Shown here one piece after another: positions 26,241 through 37,994 of a stretch of DNA of 64,000 nt (within the stretch, counting starts at the first letter, position 1; each line of letters starts with the position of its first letter). Below the pieces are notes generated by a model. It had not been told where the DNA came from. It made no database searches and saw only the letters and a list, made by a program, of their open reading frames with translations. Origin of the DNA: Lamellibrachia columna (Eukaryota > Annelida > Polychaeta > Sabellida > Siboglinidae); contig OY759267.1 in assembly GCA_963662155.1 (NCBI GenBank), forward strand, positions 17,410,561 through 17,474,560, given 5' to 3'. The position numbers and the translations under genes are program-made.

Positions 26241-26739
26241 GTTGGTCTCAATATAAATGAAATTGTGTGTAGTGACATGCAAGATGCTGCAGGTAACATT
26301 TTTGTTGACAGAAGTGGGATATGGATAAGAAGGCATTCACATCATTCAGTTATTAATATTTTAATGGGAATTTTTGTAGTTTTCCAGGTTGTTTTTCGAC
26401 CTGCTGCGTACTGTGGGTGCCTCACAATTTGTCTATATCAGACTATCAGTACACTCACTTGTGTCAGGTCAATCTCCATAGCTAAACTTTCCATCAATTC
26501 AATTCAGTTCAGAATAGACATCACAGATCCTTCCCACATCATAGGATGGGATTACTTGTCTTGCCTTTCCTGAGCCTGAAATATAATTTGTCAGGGTTAG
26601 TTGATAGCACTAATTCCATAATTACCATAATAGTTGCAAAACTGTGAACATTACATACTGTCAGTAGTTAATTATTGTTATTTAAATGATTACATTGCAC
26701 CAAACAACAAGGTGTTGTGGTGTGCTACAGAGAAGGGTG

Positions 26740-26850
26740 ATTACAAGTACGAATATTAATGTAATCATGATTACAGTAATTATTGCAATCACAATTACTA
26801 ATGTAGTCATGATTACAATCATTATTACAATCACGATTATGGTAACATTT
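26740..26850. repeat. GATTAC/GTAATC-rich cluster
   Basis: About a dozen tgattac or gtaatc words in both orientations in 110 bp (aatcatgattac is palindromic). The same cluster is at 39850-39965 and 59516-59632. In those copies a (TA)n tract follows at 39968-40010 and 59636-59682; in unit A it is only 12 bp. Confidence 0.7.
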
Positions 26851-26899
26851 AAGAATATATATATATTCACATAATGAATTAAATAAACCCTCATGTTAT

Positions 26900-27655
26900 T
26901 ATTGTCATCAATGTTATTCAACATAAAATCAAACACAATATTAAAATACAGTCACGGTACACTTCATTAGATTATATACAAAATAAAGAGAAAAGCCTGC
27001 TTGCATTGCCATTGTAGTTCGGACCTCGCCCTCGGGCTAGGTAAAAGAAATATGCAGAAAAAATATGATTATTAAAATGGCAATGATTCGATAACAACTG
27101 AATTACTGACCTGCTAGCTATAGGGCGAATCAATGAGTCGGCACGCAAATCATGCAATGACAGCAGACCAACATCTAGCACCGCTCTGTTTGTGCATATC
27201 ACTACAAAATCATCGTCTTCGCCTTCGTACGGTGATGCAAGCACCAACGCGGTCGGGCACACGGTGCTGCATAGCCATAGCCTAGCCCTAGGCATGGTAG
27301 CATCCTCGGCGCAGCATGATGACTCAACGTAAACGTGCGCAGACATCGGGACGCAATTTCCACAGGTTCACCACATCACATTACCTAGTCAGGAATCGTT
27401 GACAGTCAAAGCGCTGTTGTAATTTTTCCTGAATCCAACGTCAACAAAGTCAAAGGCGAAGCCGACCTGGAGCCTGGAGCGTGACTCGCACATTCGGTGA
27501 CACTTTACGACTGTCAACGGTTGTTTCCGTGTGGCCTGTCGAACTAGACTCTTCGTCTGTGGTTTCCATTTCTCCAAAGATAGACAACTATTACGGAAGT
27601 TCAGTAAACCACTAATCGCTAGTAGCAGATCTGGTAAAACTGTCACAAGCGATGC
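26900..27655. other. Unassigned part of duplicated unit
   Basis: No gene recognised. Compared with the B copy it carries about 70 bp extra near 27057-27130. A basic open stretch around 27530-27640 (plus strand phrase 'RLFVCGFHFSKDRQLLRKF') is shared by the copies at 40603 and 60273. It looks a little like the end of a THAP finger (C-x2-H-F), but lacks its other residues. Confidence 0.35.
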
Positions 27656-28422
27656 TAGGCAAAGTCAATCGCCCTACAATGTTTTTCTATCTGGCTGTTG
27701 CTACTAGTACGGCGAAGATCTCGCTCGGCCGAAACGTAAGTATTTTCATGAAACGTGAAACCTTACAAAAACGCCATAAACATAGCAATAAATACGTCTT
27801 TCGTGTCTGTATGCATTCTTATATGTATATCACTAAAGTTACCTGACAATAACCATGTAAAAGTGTGAAAGTATTACCTTTTTGTCAGAACGCACGTGCT
27901 TGTCAAGGTTTGTTTATAACCGGATGTTGTTGTGAGCGAGAATAGCATGCGGGATTTCCATAGATCTATATAAGGTCACGCTAAGAATTGCCGTCTGCTG
28001 GCCATAGAGTTACATCATTAATAATGCCCCTATAAACTACTAACTTACTAACGGATGTTTTATTTATTTCTGTGCTGCTGGCCCATTCTGGCCTCATTCT
28101 ACACGAAATCGCGTTTGATCATGTGACCCAAAGGCAACATCACGTGCACAGTATGGCGGCTAATTGTGAAATGTTTTCTATGTCACCGATAAAAGTACTC
28201 ATAAGTAATTATTTGGAGAACATTTCTTCAGTTTCTTGACGCCCAATCGTCGGTTGTATGTCACGGAATACACATGTGAAACGGTTAGTGCGTATCGGTT
28301 TTAAAACTTAAGTTATTAGTTCCGTAGCCAAATGGCTACGGAACTGCCAAAATGGCGCTTTAGTAAATGCCCCTCCGGCCTTTCGCCCCAGAGACGAAGA
28401 GCGGGGCGAAATTTTTTGCCTA
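27656..28422. mobile_element. 767-bp DNA transposon with 9-bp target duplication, unit A only
   Basis: Ends are TAGGCAAA... and ...TTTGCCTA, part of about 20-bp imperfect inverted repeats that also share TCGCCC. It is flanked by aagcgatgc at 27647-27655 and 28423-28431. The duplicated copies have the site empty with a single aagcgatgc (40719-40727, 60389-60397). No transposase frame. A 9-bp duplication suggests a Mutator-like or related superfamily; this is not proven. A perfect 11-bp hairpin (gttccgtagcc, then ggctacggaac) lies at 28318-28343. Confidence 0.85.
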
Positions 28423-28431
28423 AAGCGATGC

Positions 28432-30245
28432 ATCCATCTTGTCAACAAGTAAAAAATAGTTCCGGTATTCCGTTATCGCATATTCTCGTTGGTTAGCGTC
28501 TCGTGTGTTCGAGAAGTGTGGCGATTTCCACGATTTTTTGCGTGTTTTGTTGTAATTTCTTTAACTTTTTTTATTTGGAACGAACAAAAACGCTATTTTG
28601 TTGATGTGTGTAAACACTTATATATATAACAGAGACCCATATCTTTTTTTTCGCTCCAGAATGCCTATTTAGGAAATAAATCGCAAAAAAATCGAAAATT
28701 TACATTGATTAGATATACGCGACTCAAACCACTCGTTTCGACAACAAGATGGCGATACGCAGTGATGTATTTTGTCGATTTTTGTCTCGAACAAAATCAG
28801 TTTTTCAGTTTATCTCATATATTAGCAGGTATCTGTCACCATTAATGCATAGTTAGATAATATATATTTAAATATACGGCATAACACAAAATTGCTTCAG
28901 TTCCCCTTTAAAGTATGCCTTGCCAACGCACCATAATAAACATCGGCACCTCGGTTGATAAAGGCGTAGGACGTAGATATTTGATAACACGCTCTCTGTA
29001 CAACTCGTGCTACGGATGCAGCTTCAAAGGTCGGGCGGGCTGTTCTTTGTAAGATAAAACGGTTGTGTATTGTTTATAGATAACCCATTTGTCGGATGTT
29101 TTCCGTCGAATTCGACTATTCCCACGATGTCGAGCCTTAAACAACGTTCTGCGTGATCACGTCACCGACGGTTGTATGACTGGCATGCTGTAGGAGATGC
29201 ATTGAAACGTTGTTATTTAGTGAGACTATCGTAACGATATATTGTGAAATAGCTTATTTTTAACACGATGAAAAATTTATTAAATGAAAATAAGTGTGAC
29301 ACAAATAACATTGCACGTATGTACGATTTAATAGTAATAACTGCAACGTACTATACCGATACCCATTATACCCAGTTATTTTCCGTTACCCGTGATGCAT
29401 TGCAAAGTGGCGTTTCGTAGACTAAATTCACTGTTAAGGTCACACCAATATCGACAGCCCTATATCTGTTCCAACGTCTTCACAGCCAAAATGTGTTTTA
29501 ATATAATTTTACCATTATCTGTTTAATTCGAGACAAATATCGTATTTATATTACATGCGGAGTGGAACGCAATTTTATGGAAATTAATTATACTAGCAAA
29601 AATACCCGTCCCCAGGACGGGATAACCTGGTAGTTCATATGTGATAGTCATGATAGCAATGTTTACCAAATAGGTGATCGCTTTTATGAATATGGCTAGA
29701 CGAAGTATTCGCCGCACGAGCGCGTGGTTTCTGCGATTGTTGGAAGTTAACGTGTTACGTAATATAAACCGCCCAGATGGCGCTACGTGCTCTCAAACGG
29801 TTTACTTAGTACCGAAGAACATTTGATTCACCATAAAAAAAATCACCAAGAACCCTTAATATACAGGGTATTTCGAAAAAATAAAGGCCTTACGTTTCAT
29901 TCGTTGGGTCGTAGATTAATCCCTGAAAGTTTGGCGCCCGAGGTGCAAGCCGTCTCGGAGGAAAACGTGAACATACAAACACACGCTAGCTCGATTATAG
30001 TTAGATGCATGTCCATCAATTGGTCCGGTCAACGCCGGACCCCAACAGCCTAAACTGTGTTCACATGTGTGGCAAATTGTCGGTAGCTATTCGCGAATGT
30101 ACTTAGCAACAAGGTAGATGTTCATCAACATATAACGGTCAATTTATAGTTGTTATTGTAGTTCATTGATACACAGTTTGGCGGTCCAGTTGTTAGAACG
30201 ATAGTTTATGTTATATAACATGATTTCACGATAAAACAACAAGAC
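28432..30245. other. Unassigned duplicated block
   Basis: No gene recognised. It contains an aagatggcg YY1-like word at about 28747, the uninterrupted TTAA site 28908-28911 that is filled by a transposon in the other two copies, and a small perfect hairpin cccgtcc/ggacggg at 29608-29624 inside a repeat-like actagcaaaaatacccg context. The segment 28912-30245 matches 42785-44110 and 62485-63810. Confidence 0.6.
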
Positions 30246-30249
30246 TGTG

Positions 30250-30311
30250 TAAGGTCAAAGTGTACAAGACCTTGGGTGACCTTAATCGTGAGCTTCGAAA
30301 CAGCGCAGGCG

Positions 30312-30312
<1 letters not shown>
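30250..30312 (-). mobile_element. tRNA-derived SINE, body only, truncated by ACGC repeat
   Basis: The SINE body (tgtacaagaccttgggtgac through cttcgaaacagcgcaggcgg) is intact, but the tRNA-like head seen at 44191-44264 has been replaced by an (ACGC)n tract starting at 30312. Confidence 0.75.
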
Positions 30313-30428
<116 letters not shown>

Positions 30429-30629
30429 GTCTTCAGTAGTTATGACTGCGCACATTTTTAACAGGTCTACATCAAGTGCTACATCAAGTGCACTTTGGTG
30501 TTTTAATTGTGTTACTGATACTATCCCCTAAATTATGAGCTGTTAACAATCCCTTAACAATCCGCTATGTCAGTTAGCCATTAGCATACATTTTTGAAAT
30601 CATTATTGCCAGTTAAGATCGTGCCCCGT

Positions 30630-30900
30630 CTCTAGATGTTAGGTTAGAGTACTGCACTGCCAACCCGTGTTGGTTCTAGGACTTGCTATGCAAGGACCCG
30701 GTTGCCGTGGGGCGAGGCAGCTCGACTGTAGGGCGCCAGACTGTCGATCGAGAGGACCGGCGTTTGCCGTTTCCAAATTTGGGTAGTTTCGTTCACCCAA
30801 CTGTGCCTGTGTTTTTCGGGACTAAAAACAGTTGGTCCTGGTTTCTGTGCCATGGGAAATAAAGGTTCCCGCACAAGGAAATGGAAAAAACCTGTCATAG
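30630..30900 (+). mobile_element. Older tRNA-Gly-like SINE
   Basis: gttagagta...gcactgccaa followed by gttggttctagg resembles a tRNA with a GCC anticodon loop (ctgccaa) and a decayed B box. A conserved tail of about 230 bp follows. The duplicate is at about 45545-45785. Both are in intron 1 of the type I peptide gene. A SINE assignment is likely but not certain. Confidence 0.45.
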
Positions 30901-31689
30901 GCTCACTTTCTCTAAAACAATCACCGCTGGTGCAAATGCAACTTAAGTTGCGAGTATAATTTTATCATCTTAACATTTGAAGAATAAGTCACAATGCTCC
31001 TGCACTAGAAGCGGAAAATGTTTGTCGTCAACACTGTCATTTCTAGTAAGTGCCAGTTCGGAATATATAATTGTCTTCTTTCGCCTACGAAGCATATTAT
31101 ATGGTATGCCACAATCAAAAATGTTTAATTAATTTTTCTAGTTTAACGTGTTTAGCATACCCGTCTTAGTCCGGCTCAAGACATAGTTTTCTTTTTGCAC
31201 TTTTACATATTTGGATTACACTTTTGCATGTATATCAACTTGGTACGCACATTGTCCTTCAACTACAGTACGCAGACATATCTATTCTCGTGCGTCTGGC
31301 AAGACATTCCCGTAATTCGAGGGTCATTTCACGTAGCCACGCCGTGCCACGCGAAAGTCACACTTGCGGTTAAGTGTATGCATCATTTGGCTTCTCGTTC
31401 CTACCTGTACAGGACGTTCAAAACATTACTGTTTAGTGTTTTCAACGTACGTTCAAAACACTCTGGAGTGTTTTCAATCTTTGTTCAAAACACTACGCTT
31501 TTATTTTCAAAATAATTTTTTGCACCGGAATGCATTTTCCGGTGAAATAATGTAGAAAATGTAACCCAACCATAATATAATAATGATATACTATTTAGGA
31601 ATCAATATATAATTTTTTTGGACATTCTGAGTGGACACATCAAAACGTCTGAACAGATGCTGTCACGTATACATTGACTAATGTACATA

Positions 31690-31940
31690 ATGTTTTGAAC
31701 GTACGATGAAAGCATTACCGTATGTTTTGAATTTGCGCTGAAAGCAATAGCGTAGTGTTTTGAACGTACGTTGAAAGCAATAGCATATTGTTTTGAACGT
31801 ACGTTGAAAGCAATAGCGTAGTGTTTTGAACGTACGTTGAAAGCAATAGCATAGTGTTTTGAACGTACGTTGAAAGCAATAGCGTAGTGTTTTGAACGTA
31901 CGTTGAAAGCAATAGCGTAGTGTTTTGAACGTTCTACACC
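31690..31940. repeat. 33-bp minisatellite with AACGTACGTT palindromes, seven units
   Basis: Units read gttttgaacgtacgttgaaa plus gcaatagcgta. Because 33 is a multiple of 3 the minus strand stays open as an 11-residue repeat, with no other sign of coding. The B copy has only about three units (46640-46765). Inverted relatives of the same word occur just upstream at 31400-31500. Confidence 0.9.
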
Positions 31941-32467
31941 GGAATGAAAAACTTGCCTTCCTGTCATAAGCACTCGTCTCTACTGGCTTCCACGTAAACG
32001 TCTCACTCCTTGACAAACCAAATGTTGACATATGTATCTGTGTACGCTATGTTGTTTTTACAAGTCCTTCAACAGTCGTCCAATAGAAATATATTGTATA
32101 CATTATATATTGTATACAATACAATACAAACTCAAATATCTACACTGTAAAATAGGTTTATCGTCGTTATCTGAAGACATCTTTTTAACCGTGATTACGC
32201 TCTTTGGAACCCTGGTGAATTCGTCCATCTGTTGATAACTTTAAAACTCTAAATTGAAACTGTAAATTGATTTTGAGATTGCCTGCAATTTTGCTTTAAT
32301 GCGCATATAAAGGTCTGACGTCTGGGCAACGGGGAATCATTCCGCCCCAGCCAATATATTTGATTCTACAAAGCGGATCATGTTTTTATCCGCGATTATG
32401 TTAGGCACAGTCCACTGTATCTATATTATGGTTGTACTGTGGTATAGAAATGTTGCTTTCATTGTAG

Positions 32468-32773
32468 GTCGTGTGTTTTCTGTTGACTCTGGTGTGGGGC
32501 GTGAAATGTACCAGACCCGGCCGTGGCGCGTACGAGCGTAGCAATAGCGACTCAGTGAAATTCAACCCTGAAAAGGTTTGCAAATCATTTTGTGTGAAGG
32601 AATATTTCCAATGCTATCAGGATAACAAATGCCATAAGCCAGAGTACAAGCAACACATTCGACGCTGCAACGAACAGATGCACGAATGCAGGAAGAAGTG
32701 CCTAGAAGAGTTCAAATCCATGGATATTAAAAAGTGGACGAAAACATATGTTTGGTGGAAGAATCTTGATTGA
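32468..32773 (+). pseudogene. Cysteine-rich peptide gene, type I, exon 2 only
   Basis: Exon 2 begins at an acceptor (cattgtag|gtcgtgtg) and is fully open to a TGA, encoding 101 residues. It starts with a hydrophobic run that completes a signal peptide, followed by a Gly/Arg-rich spacer and the seven-cysteine core C-x3-C-x6-C-x5-C-x11-C-x6-C-x3-C, ending in a Trp-rich tail. The 600-bp segment that holds the TATA box, exon 1 and donor in the B copy is deleted here: at about 30480 the sequence jumps directly from the promoter-side repeat to mid-intron. So the gene lacks its own start and is probably silent, although exon 2 is still intact. The function of the family is unknown. Confidence 0.7.
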
Positions 32774-33118
32774 GTGTTTGGAACGTTTCTCGAAGGCACT
32801 GGAGTAATTATTCACCAGCATAACCGCGATTGCGGGCGTGTTTTCTTTGCGGATATGATGAAGCAACCTTGTTAATCATTAACATAAACGTGTTACTGTT
32901 GGTCACATCTCGCTTTTATTAGACGTGCGCAGTTTGTTAAACAGCTAACTTTATTGTTACTAATTTAGAAGACGTATTCTTTGGCCAATCATCGCTTGAA
33001 AATATAGAAAATTGATAAATCGGTGTTACACATGTTTGAATACCTAATAACATGTTGTGTGTTGTACTTAATTATATTTGTCATTACAACCGTTTGTCTG
33101 ATTTATGATTTTGAATTA
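32774..33118 (+). other. 3' flank of type I peptide exon 2
   Basis: Conserved with the B copy (47561-47904). No clear AATAAA is visible close to the stop, so the transcript end is not defined. Confidence 0.4.
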
Positions 33119-33290
<172 letters not shown>

Positions 33291-33459
33291 GTGTGTGCGT
33301 GCGTGCGCTATGCTCCCTTAATCCATATGGGCACCTATTTCCCTCTAGTTTTCATCCTCCTTCGCCTTTCTTGCATCCTTCTTAATGTAGTCTTCCCATC
33401 TTAATTAGGGTCTGTCCGTTTTCTTGTGTCCTCGCTTTTTATCGCCTCTCTCCGTCTAG

Positions 33460-33550
33460 AACACTTCTAAAGGTACCTACACAATAAGTACCTACTTCTA
33501 AAGGTACCTACACAATAAGTACCTACTTCTAAAGCACCTACACAATAAGT
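33460..33550. repeat. ~31-bp tandem repeat, three units
   Basis: cttctaaaggtacctacaca plus ataagtacct, three units; four in the B copy at 48541-48660. Confidence 0.85.
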
Positions 33551-33766
33551 GTATGAGTTGCGTGCTTTAGTCTAGTGTGTCCGCCTCCTCAGTTCACGTA
33601 CTCCACAGCGAATCAGGTTCGTTGATGTCCAAATCTGTTTTTGAAAAAATTAAGTAGACGTCTACGCCTAAGAGATGTTTGACCAGTCGGCTTAAGAGAG
33701 CGTACTTATGATAAAACCATCGAAAGATCCTTAAATCCGGCAATTTTCCGAAGTGTGCATAACGTC

Positions 33767-33850
33767 ATGTCATAGTGCACGTACACGTGCTTAGATGTCA
33801 TAGTGCACGTACACGTGCTTAGATGTCATAGTGCACGTACAAGTGCTTAG
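33767..33850. repeat. 28-bp tandem repeat, three units
   Basis: tcatagtgcacgtacacgtg plus cttagatg, with near-palindromic gcacgtacacgtgc; two units in the B copy (48868-48925). Confidence 0.85.
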
Positions 33851-33983
33851 ATGGATGTACTTTAGCTCCTTTTCGCCGAATTTCGACTGGGTCCAGTTGA
33901 AAATAATTGTCATAGTTTGTTTAATTATTTCATCAAACTAAATAACACATTTGCACAAACGAGCGAGCACGTCGTAGTGGGTA

Positions 33984-34215
33984 GGGGAGACCGGGGTTAG
34001 TTGTTACAATTTTGGGCTGAAGTAACTTTTTGTGTGAAAAGTATGTTAGATGCATTATTTCTGTCGACGTATACATTGAATTTATTATTCGTATTAATAA
34101 AATGTACCAACCCAATGATAATCCATATTATAGTTAGATAGATATATGAAGTTTGCAAGCGCGGGCGACTGTAACATCTACCCCCGTATGAGGGGCATGT
34201 TGTCACACCAAATGG
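33984..34215. mobile_element. Small MITE-like repeat
   Basis: The left end has ggggttagttgttaca and the right end carries tgtaacatctaccccc, an imperfect inverted pair, about 200 bp apart. A copy is present at 49055-49260. Ends and target duplication are uncertain. Confidence 0.4.
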
Positions 34216-34514
34216 GGCAGGTGTAGATTGCAAAGCATGTGTAACTCCTGTTACTCGTGTCACTGTTATTACATTAATTTGATTGTACACACTTATACAT
34301 CTTATACGCAGTGTGCATGACAATGTAGGCATTCATAGCTTCAAATATTTAGATTTTCATTTTTAGTTACCAATTCCCTAGTTTTTTTACATAAAAACAA
34401 TTGTGAATGGAATATAAATTATGGAATGGTGCATGAAATGGTGTATTGAAATATATCTGCAAAGCGACTTCTACTTGATTGAATTATAAACACACATACG
34501 CACTATAGTATATA

Positions 34515-35160
34515 AATATAGTCCATCATAACCTTCTTACATGTCGCACGTTATGTGGGAAGTCCGTAGAGTCTACGTTTTCACAGAGTCTATCAGTTGA
34601 GTGGTCTAAATAGAAAGTTTTATGTTGAGATGAATCTTGATTGACAACGGCGAGTTTAATTTCGTGAAATCATTAGAGCGCAACTGAAACGGAATTATTT
34701 TATCTCTTTTTCCTCCGTATATTTACTATTAGGCTTTGTGCGACGAGGTAAAAAGTTGCACTCTCAATCATCGTGAGGACCGAAACTTGAATCCTCAGTG
34801 TTGATTGAAATGTGGGTAAAGTAATTGTAGCATAGCTGAGTACCATTCGGCCCTGTTTTCATCGTGTTTAACCAGATTTAACAAGATTGCTATCCCAAAC
34901 TACAAGTTCCATATAGCAAGTGGACAAGGAAGACTTTGGCTTATCGAGAGTCCAACAATTGTATCATCTATGTATAGCCCGCCTTTATCATATATATGTA
35001 AATTACATTTCTAAACATATTCACACTACTAGCATTAACGCAATCATTTCACAGTTTGTTCCATTCGTTTATCACCCTGACATTTACCTTTAGATATTTC
35101 GCTGTCCTGCACCCCTACACTCGAAATAAAAATCATGTACTTGAACCTCTACCCACGAAT
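34515..35160. repeat. Displaced copy of peptide-gene intron 1 (type II)
   Basis: Matches 38045-38700 but lacks exon 1 and exon 2. It starts about 30 bp inside intron 1. It includes an antisense CR1-like LINE tail (34862-34962, diverged from the 3' UTR at 1540-1640) and the hairpin gtgagga/tcctcac region in a partly altered form. Confidence 0.75.
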
Positions 35161-35239
35161 TTACACACAGATTAAACTATTCTAGAACATGTCGAACGAC
35201 ATAGACTCTTTCTTTCAGTATCTGGGGACATGATTTTTA

Positions 35240-35520
35240 GTTCCTCCTTAAGAATGACAAGGTAGCTTTGGCTTTATTTCATGTTTGGGAGACATGTGAG
35301 AGGAGAGTTTGTCAGTGACCGTCACCCCAAGATATTTCTCTTTATATAGGAGTATATGGCTGCCAAGTGAATAGCACCTGGATAATATATTTGAACTCGA
35401 ACGTCTGGCGATTCTCATTTGTATTGCACTTAAAAGCATAAAAGTGCATGCCACAATCACTTCCCCATTTTTCAAGAGCGTTTACGTCTGATTGAAATGT
35501 TGACTGGTCCGCCGTGTATA
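35240..35520 (-). mobile_element. LINE reverse-transcriptase C-terminal fragment
   Basis: Minus-strand reading includes LEKWGSDCGMHF-like and 'YLGVTVTDKLSSH', which match the region after the YADD box of CR1/jockey-type LINEs. Frame changes show it is dead. Confidence 0.65.
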
Positions 35521-35627
35521 GATGGGTTCGTATAACAGATACTCGTCTGCAAACAATCAGACGCTGGATGTTACATGCAGGGGTAAATCATTTATACATG
35601 TCTAAAACAGCAGAGGGGATAGGACAG

Positions 35628-37535
35628 TATCCTTTGTGATCAATAGTAGATAAAGAACTTGAAGCGATTCGCTTTACAACAGACGTGCGTTGTGAGACTC
35701 CCACTGACCACAAGCCTGGTTCGGTGAGACATTTGATTACATAACACCTGACATCAAATGTCATAACACTGGCATTGCAAATAGGCTGGGGCGGCAATAA
35801 TCTGCACCAAGCCACCACTCCTGGTCTACAACCGTCTTGTAACGACACACGTTTCGTGTCGACGGTCAACAACAGGTGTTGTCGCGACGCTGATCAGCCC
35901 GGATGGTTCGTGTGAATTTACGATCAAGACCAATGTCCAAGAGGCACCGACACCATCAGTGGCGGCGACGACGGTCTCATTGACTGCTCGATTTCAGAAG
36001 TAACCCAAACAGAGGCGCGAGTCGACGCCAAGCTTATCTTATGTACTATACAAATACTGGAACAGGTTATTAAAAAAAACGTTTATTTGAGTGTTTGGCC
36101 TGTTTGGACATGTGCTTCGCATGCCATGTACAGCTTGACTTAGGCCAATATTTCACCATCGCTGACGTCGCTGGCTGGCGAGGCCGACCACGAACAAAAC
36201 TCCCAACTGCCCTCGACAAAGATCGGCAAGCGGCTTCGAAACCAGCGATATTTAGACTGGCTGAGATCGCTAGACTGAAGTCAATGGAAGAACAGAAGTA
36301 CATAAACCAGAATACCCTGAAAGTCAAGGCAGCTGGTTGATGATGTATCGCCAAACGTGACTGTTCCTCTAGTACGCTTCGAAGCTGCGTCGCCGACAGA
36401 TGTAAATATGATAATGTTGACTTCTGCTGCCAAGCCATGCGAACTTGACCCACTGCCGTCGTTTCTCTGTTAATGCTGTCTCCGATTCTAGCGCTCATAA
36501 TCAACACGTCTCCATCATCCACCGTGGTTCCACAGTCCATGAAGCACGCCATTGTGACACCAATACTCAAGATCTGTAAGGCCGACCTGAACCTGCTTAC
36601 CAACTACCGCGCCATATCAAATATATCGTTTGTGGCTAAGACTACAGAGCACTTCGTCGCCAGGCAGTTGCAACGTTTCCTTCCTCCAATAGCACCACAT
36701 ACAACAACACATACAACACCACCTGTACGCTGACGATACGCAGCTGTATATCGATTTCCCGCCAACTGATCATGCCGATGCGGTCGTACAAACGGAGAGT
36801 TGCATCCGAGACGTAAAGACGTGGATAGCGGACAGTGGGCTCATCCTCAACGAGAGGACATCGCAAGCCATTGTCATCTGGTCATCGAGTCTGCGCGTGC
36901 CAATAGCCATTACATATGTGGTGAGCTAGTGGCGACATCTGCTGTCGTCAGATATCTGGGATTCGTCATTGATGCTGACCTCTCTATGGCTCCACAGGTT
37001 GCGAACGCATGTCGGAGTGCATACTACCATCTAGCTCGAATTGCACAGATACGAGACTCCATAACAACCGGTGTGTGCAAATGCCCAGTGCATGCATTTG
37101 TAACTTCACGCATTGACTACGGCAATGCGATGCTATGCGGCATACCAAACCATCTCATGCACCGTCTGGAAATGGTGCAGCGGTCGGCGGCACGAATCAT
37201 CCTCCAGATCCGACGAGGTGCTCGACAATCGATGTCCGAGGTACTGAGTCAATTGCATTGGTTTCCCGTGAGAAAGCGCACAGAGTCCAAGCTATTAGTC
37301 CTTGTACACTGTGCGCTTTACGAAGGCACACCGGTGTACCTCGCCTTGCTGACGCATCGTCATACGCCACGCCGCTCCCTACGCTCTGCCGGCGATTTAC
37401 AACCTCGAACAGTACGATCGCAGAGCATTTGCGTGCGTTGGCCTAACGCTGTGGAACAATGGGAATCGCGCACAGTTCAAAAAGACATTTTTATTTTTAA
37501 ACTGACTTCCATGCTTTATACGACGTAGTGTATAA
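35628..37535 (+). mobile_element. L2-like LINE, internally deleted, copy in unit A
   Basis: The region from 36330 has a pre-palm segment with 'CELDPLPSFL', then 'SMKHAIVTPILKICKADLN' and 'RAISNISFVAKTTE' near 36610. At about 36680 the palm is deleted: the text jumps from the QRFL-like stretch into Y/L-ADD-side DNA. The post-palm part continues to 37528 with 'VRYLGFVIDADLSMAPQV' and 'HRLEMVQRSAARIILQIRR'. The same deletion is present at 56336. The section 35628-36330 is shared with 52073 onward but is not recognised. No functional enzyme. Confidence 0.8.
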
Positions 37536-37641
37536 ATATACGGGCGGGCGTAAAAAATACGTTTTTTATATTATAGATATAGGTCAACGTAAAGTGCTTC
37601 TTCTGTAGTTATAAGATGGGTCAACGTAAAGTGCTTCTTCT

Positions 37642-37790
37642 CCTTGGGGTGACCTTAATTGTGACCTTCGAAACAGCAGCAGGTGAACTCGAACCCCGGT
37701 CCACTTGACTGACAGTCCGACACTCCGACCGCCGAGCCACGTACTGTCATCACTGCCGCGCAACAACCGCTTATTCTCAACATAGCCATC
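37642..37790 (-). mobile_element. tRNA-derived SINE, Asp-like head
   Basis: On the minus strand: a leader, a tRNA-like segment with A box (tggctcggcgg) and B box (ggttcgagttc), then the body tgtttcgaaggtcacaatta plus aggtcacccc. It is flanked by about 20-bp direct repeats (ggtcaacgtaaagtgcttct at about 37619 and ggtcaacgtaaaatgcttct at 37792), likely target duplications or pre-existing promoter repeats. The body is shared with the Gly-like SINE at 44191, so two tRNA heads share one body. Acceptor stem pairing is poor, so it is not a working tRNA gene. Confidence 0.7.
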
Positions 37791-37791
37791 A

Positions 37792-37994
37792 GGTCAACGT
37801 AAAATGCTTCTTCAGTAGTTACGAGTACGCATATTCTCAACAAGTCTACATATAGCGCTTTTTTAGCAGTTGTCATGTGTATGCCACTACATGTATATAA
37901 GTCAGACGAGCACAATTAAGACGCATAATTCATCAAGCCTAAGCATTTGATCTTTAGATTGGCACTGACATTTAGCAGCTGAACAGAAGACGGC
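37792..37994 (+). promoter_or_regulatory. Peptide gene promoter with TATA box (unit A, type II)
   Basis: TATATAAG at 37894-37901 lies 94 bp upstream of the exon 1 ATG. Upstream are two related ~50-bp direct repeats (ggtcaacgtaaaatgcttct... and agtctacatatagcgctt...). The same arrangement is found before the other exon 1 copies. Confidence 0.65.

Noticed and set aside
26265..26573. 102-codon frame kept in three copies (also 39380 and 59046)
   Set aside because: It starts with GTG, lies beyond the polyadenylation signal of the THAP-like gene, and is kept only because the copies are recent duplicates. There is no domain and no upstream exon.
36070..36603. 177-codon minus-strand frame opposite the L2-like LINE (also near 52511-53047)
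   Set aside because: Shadow of plus-strand LINE coding sequence, which has recognisable reverse-transcriptase motifs.
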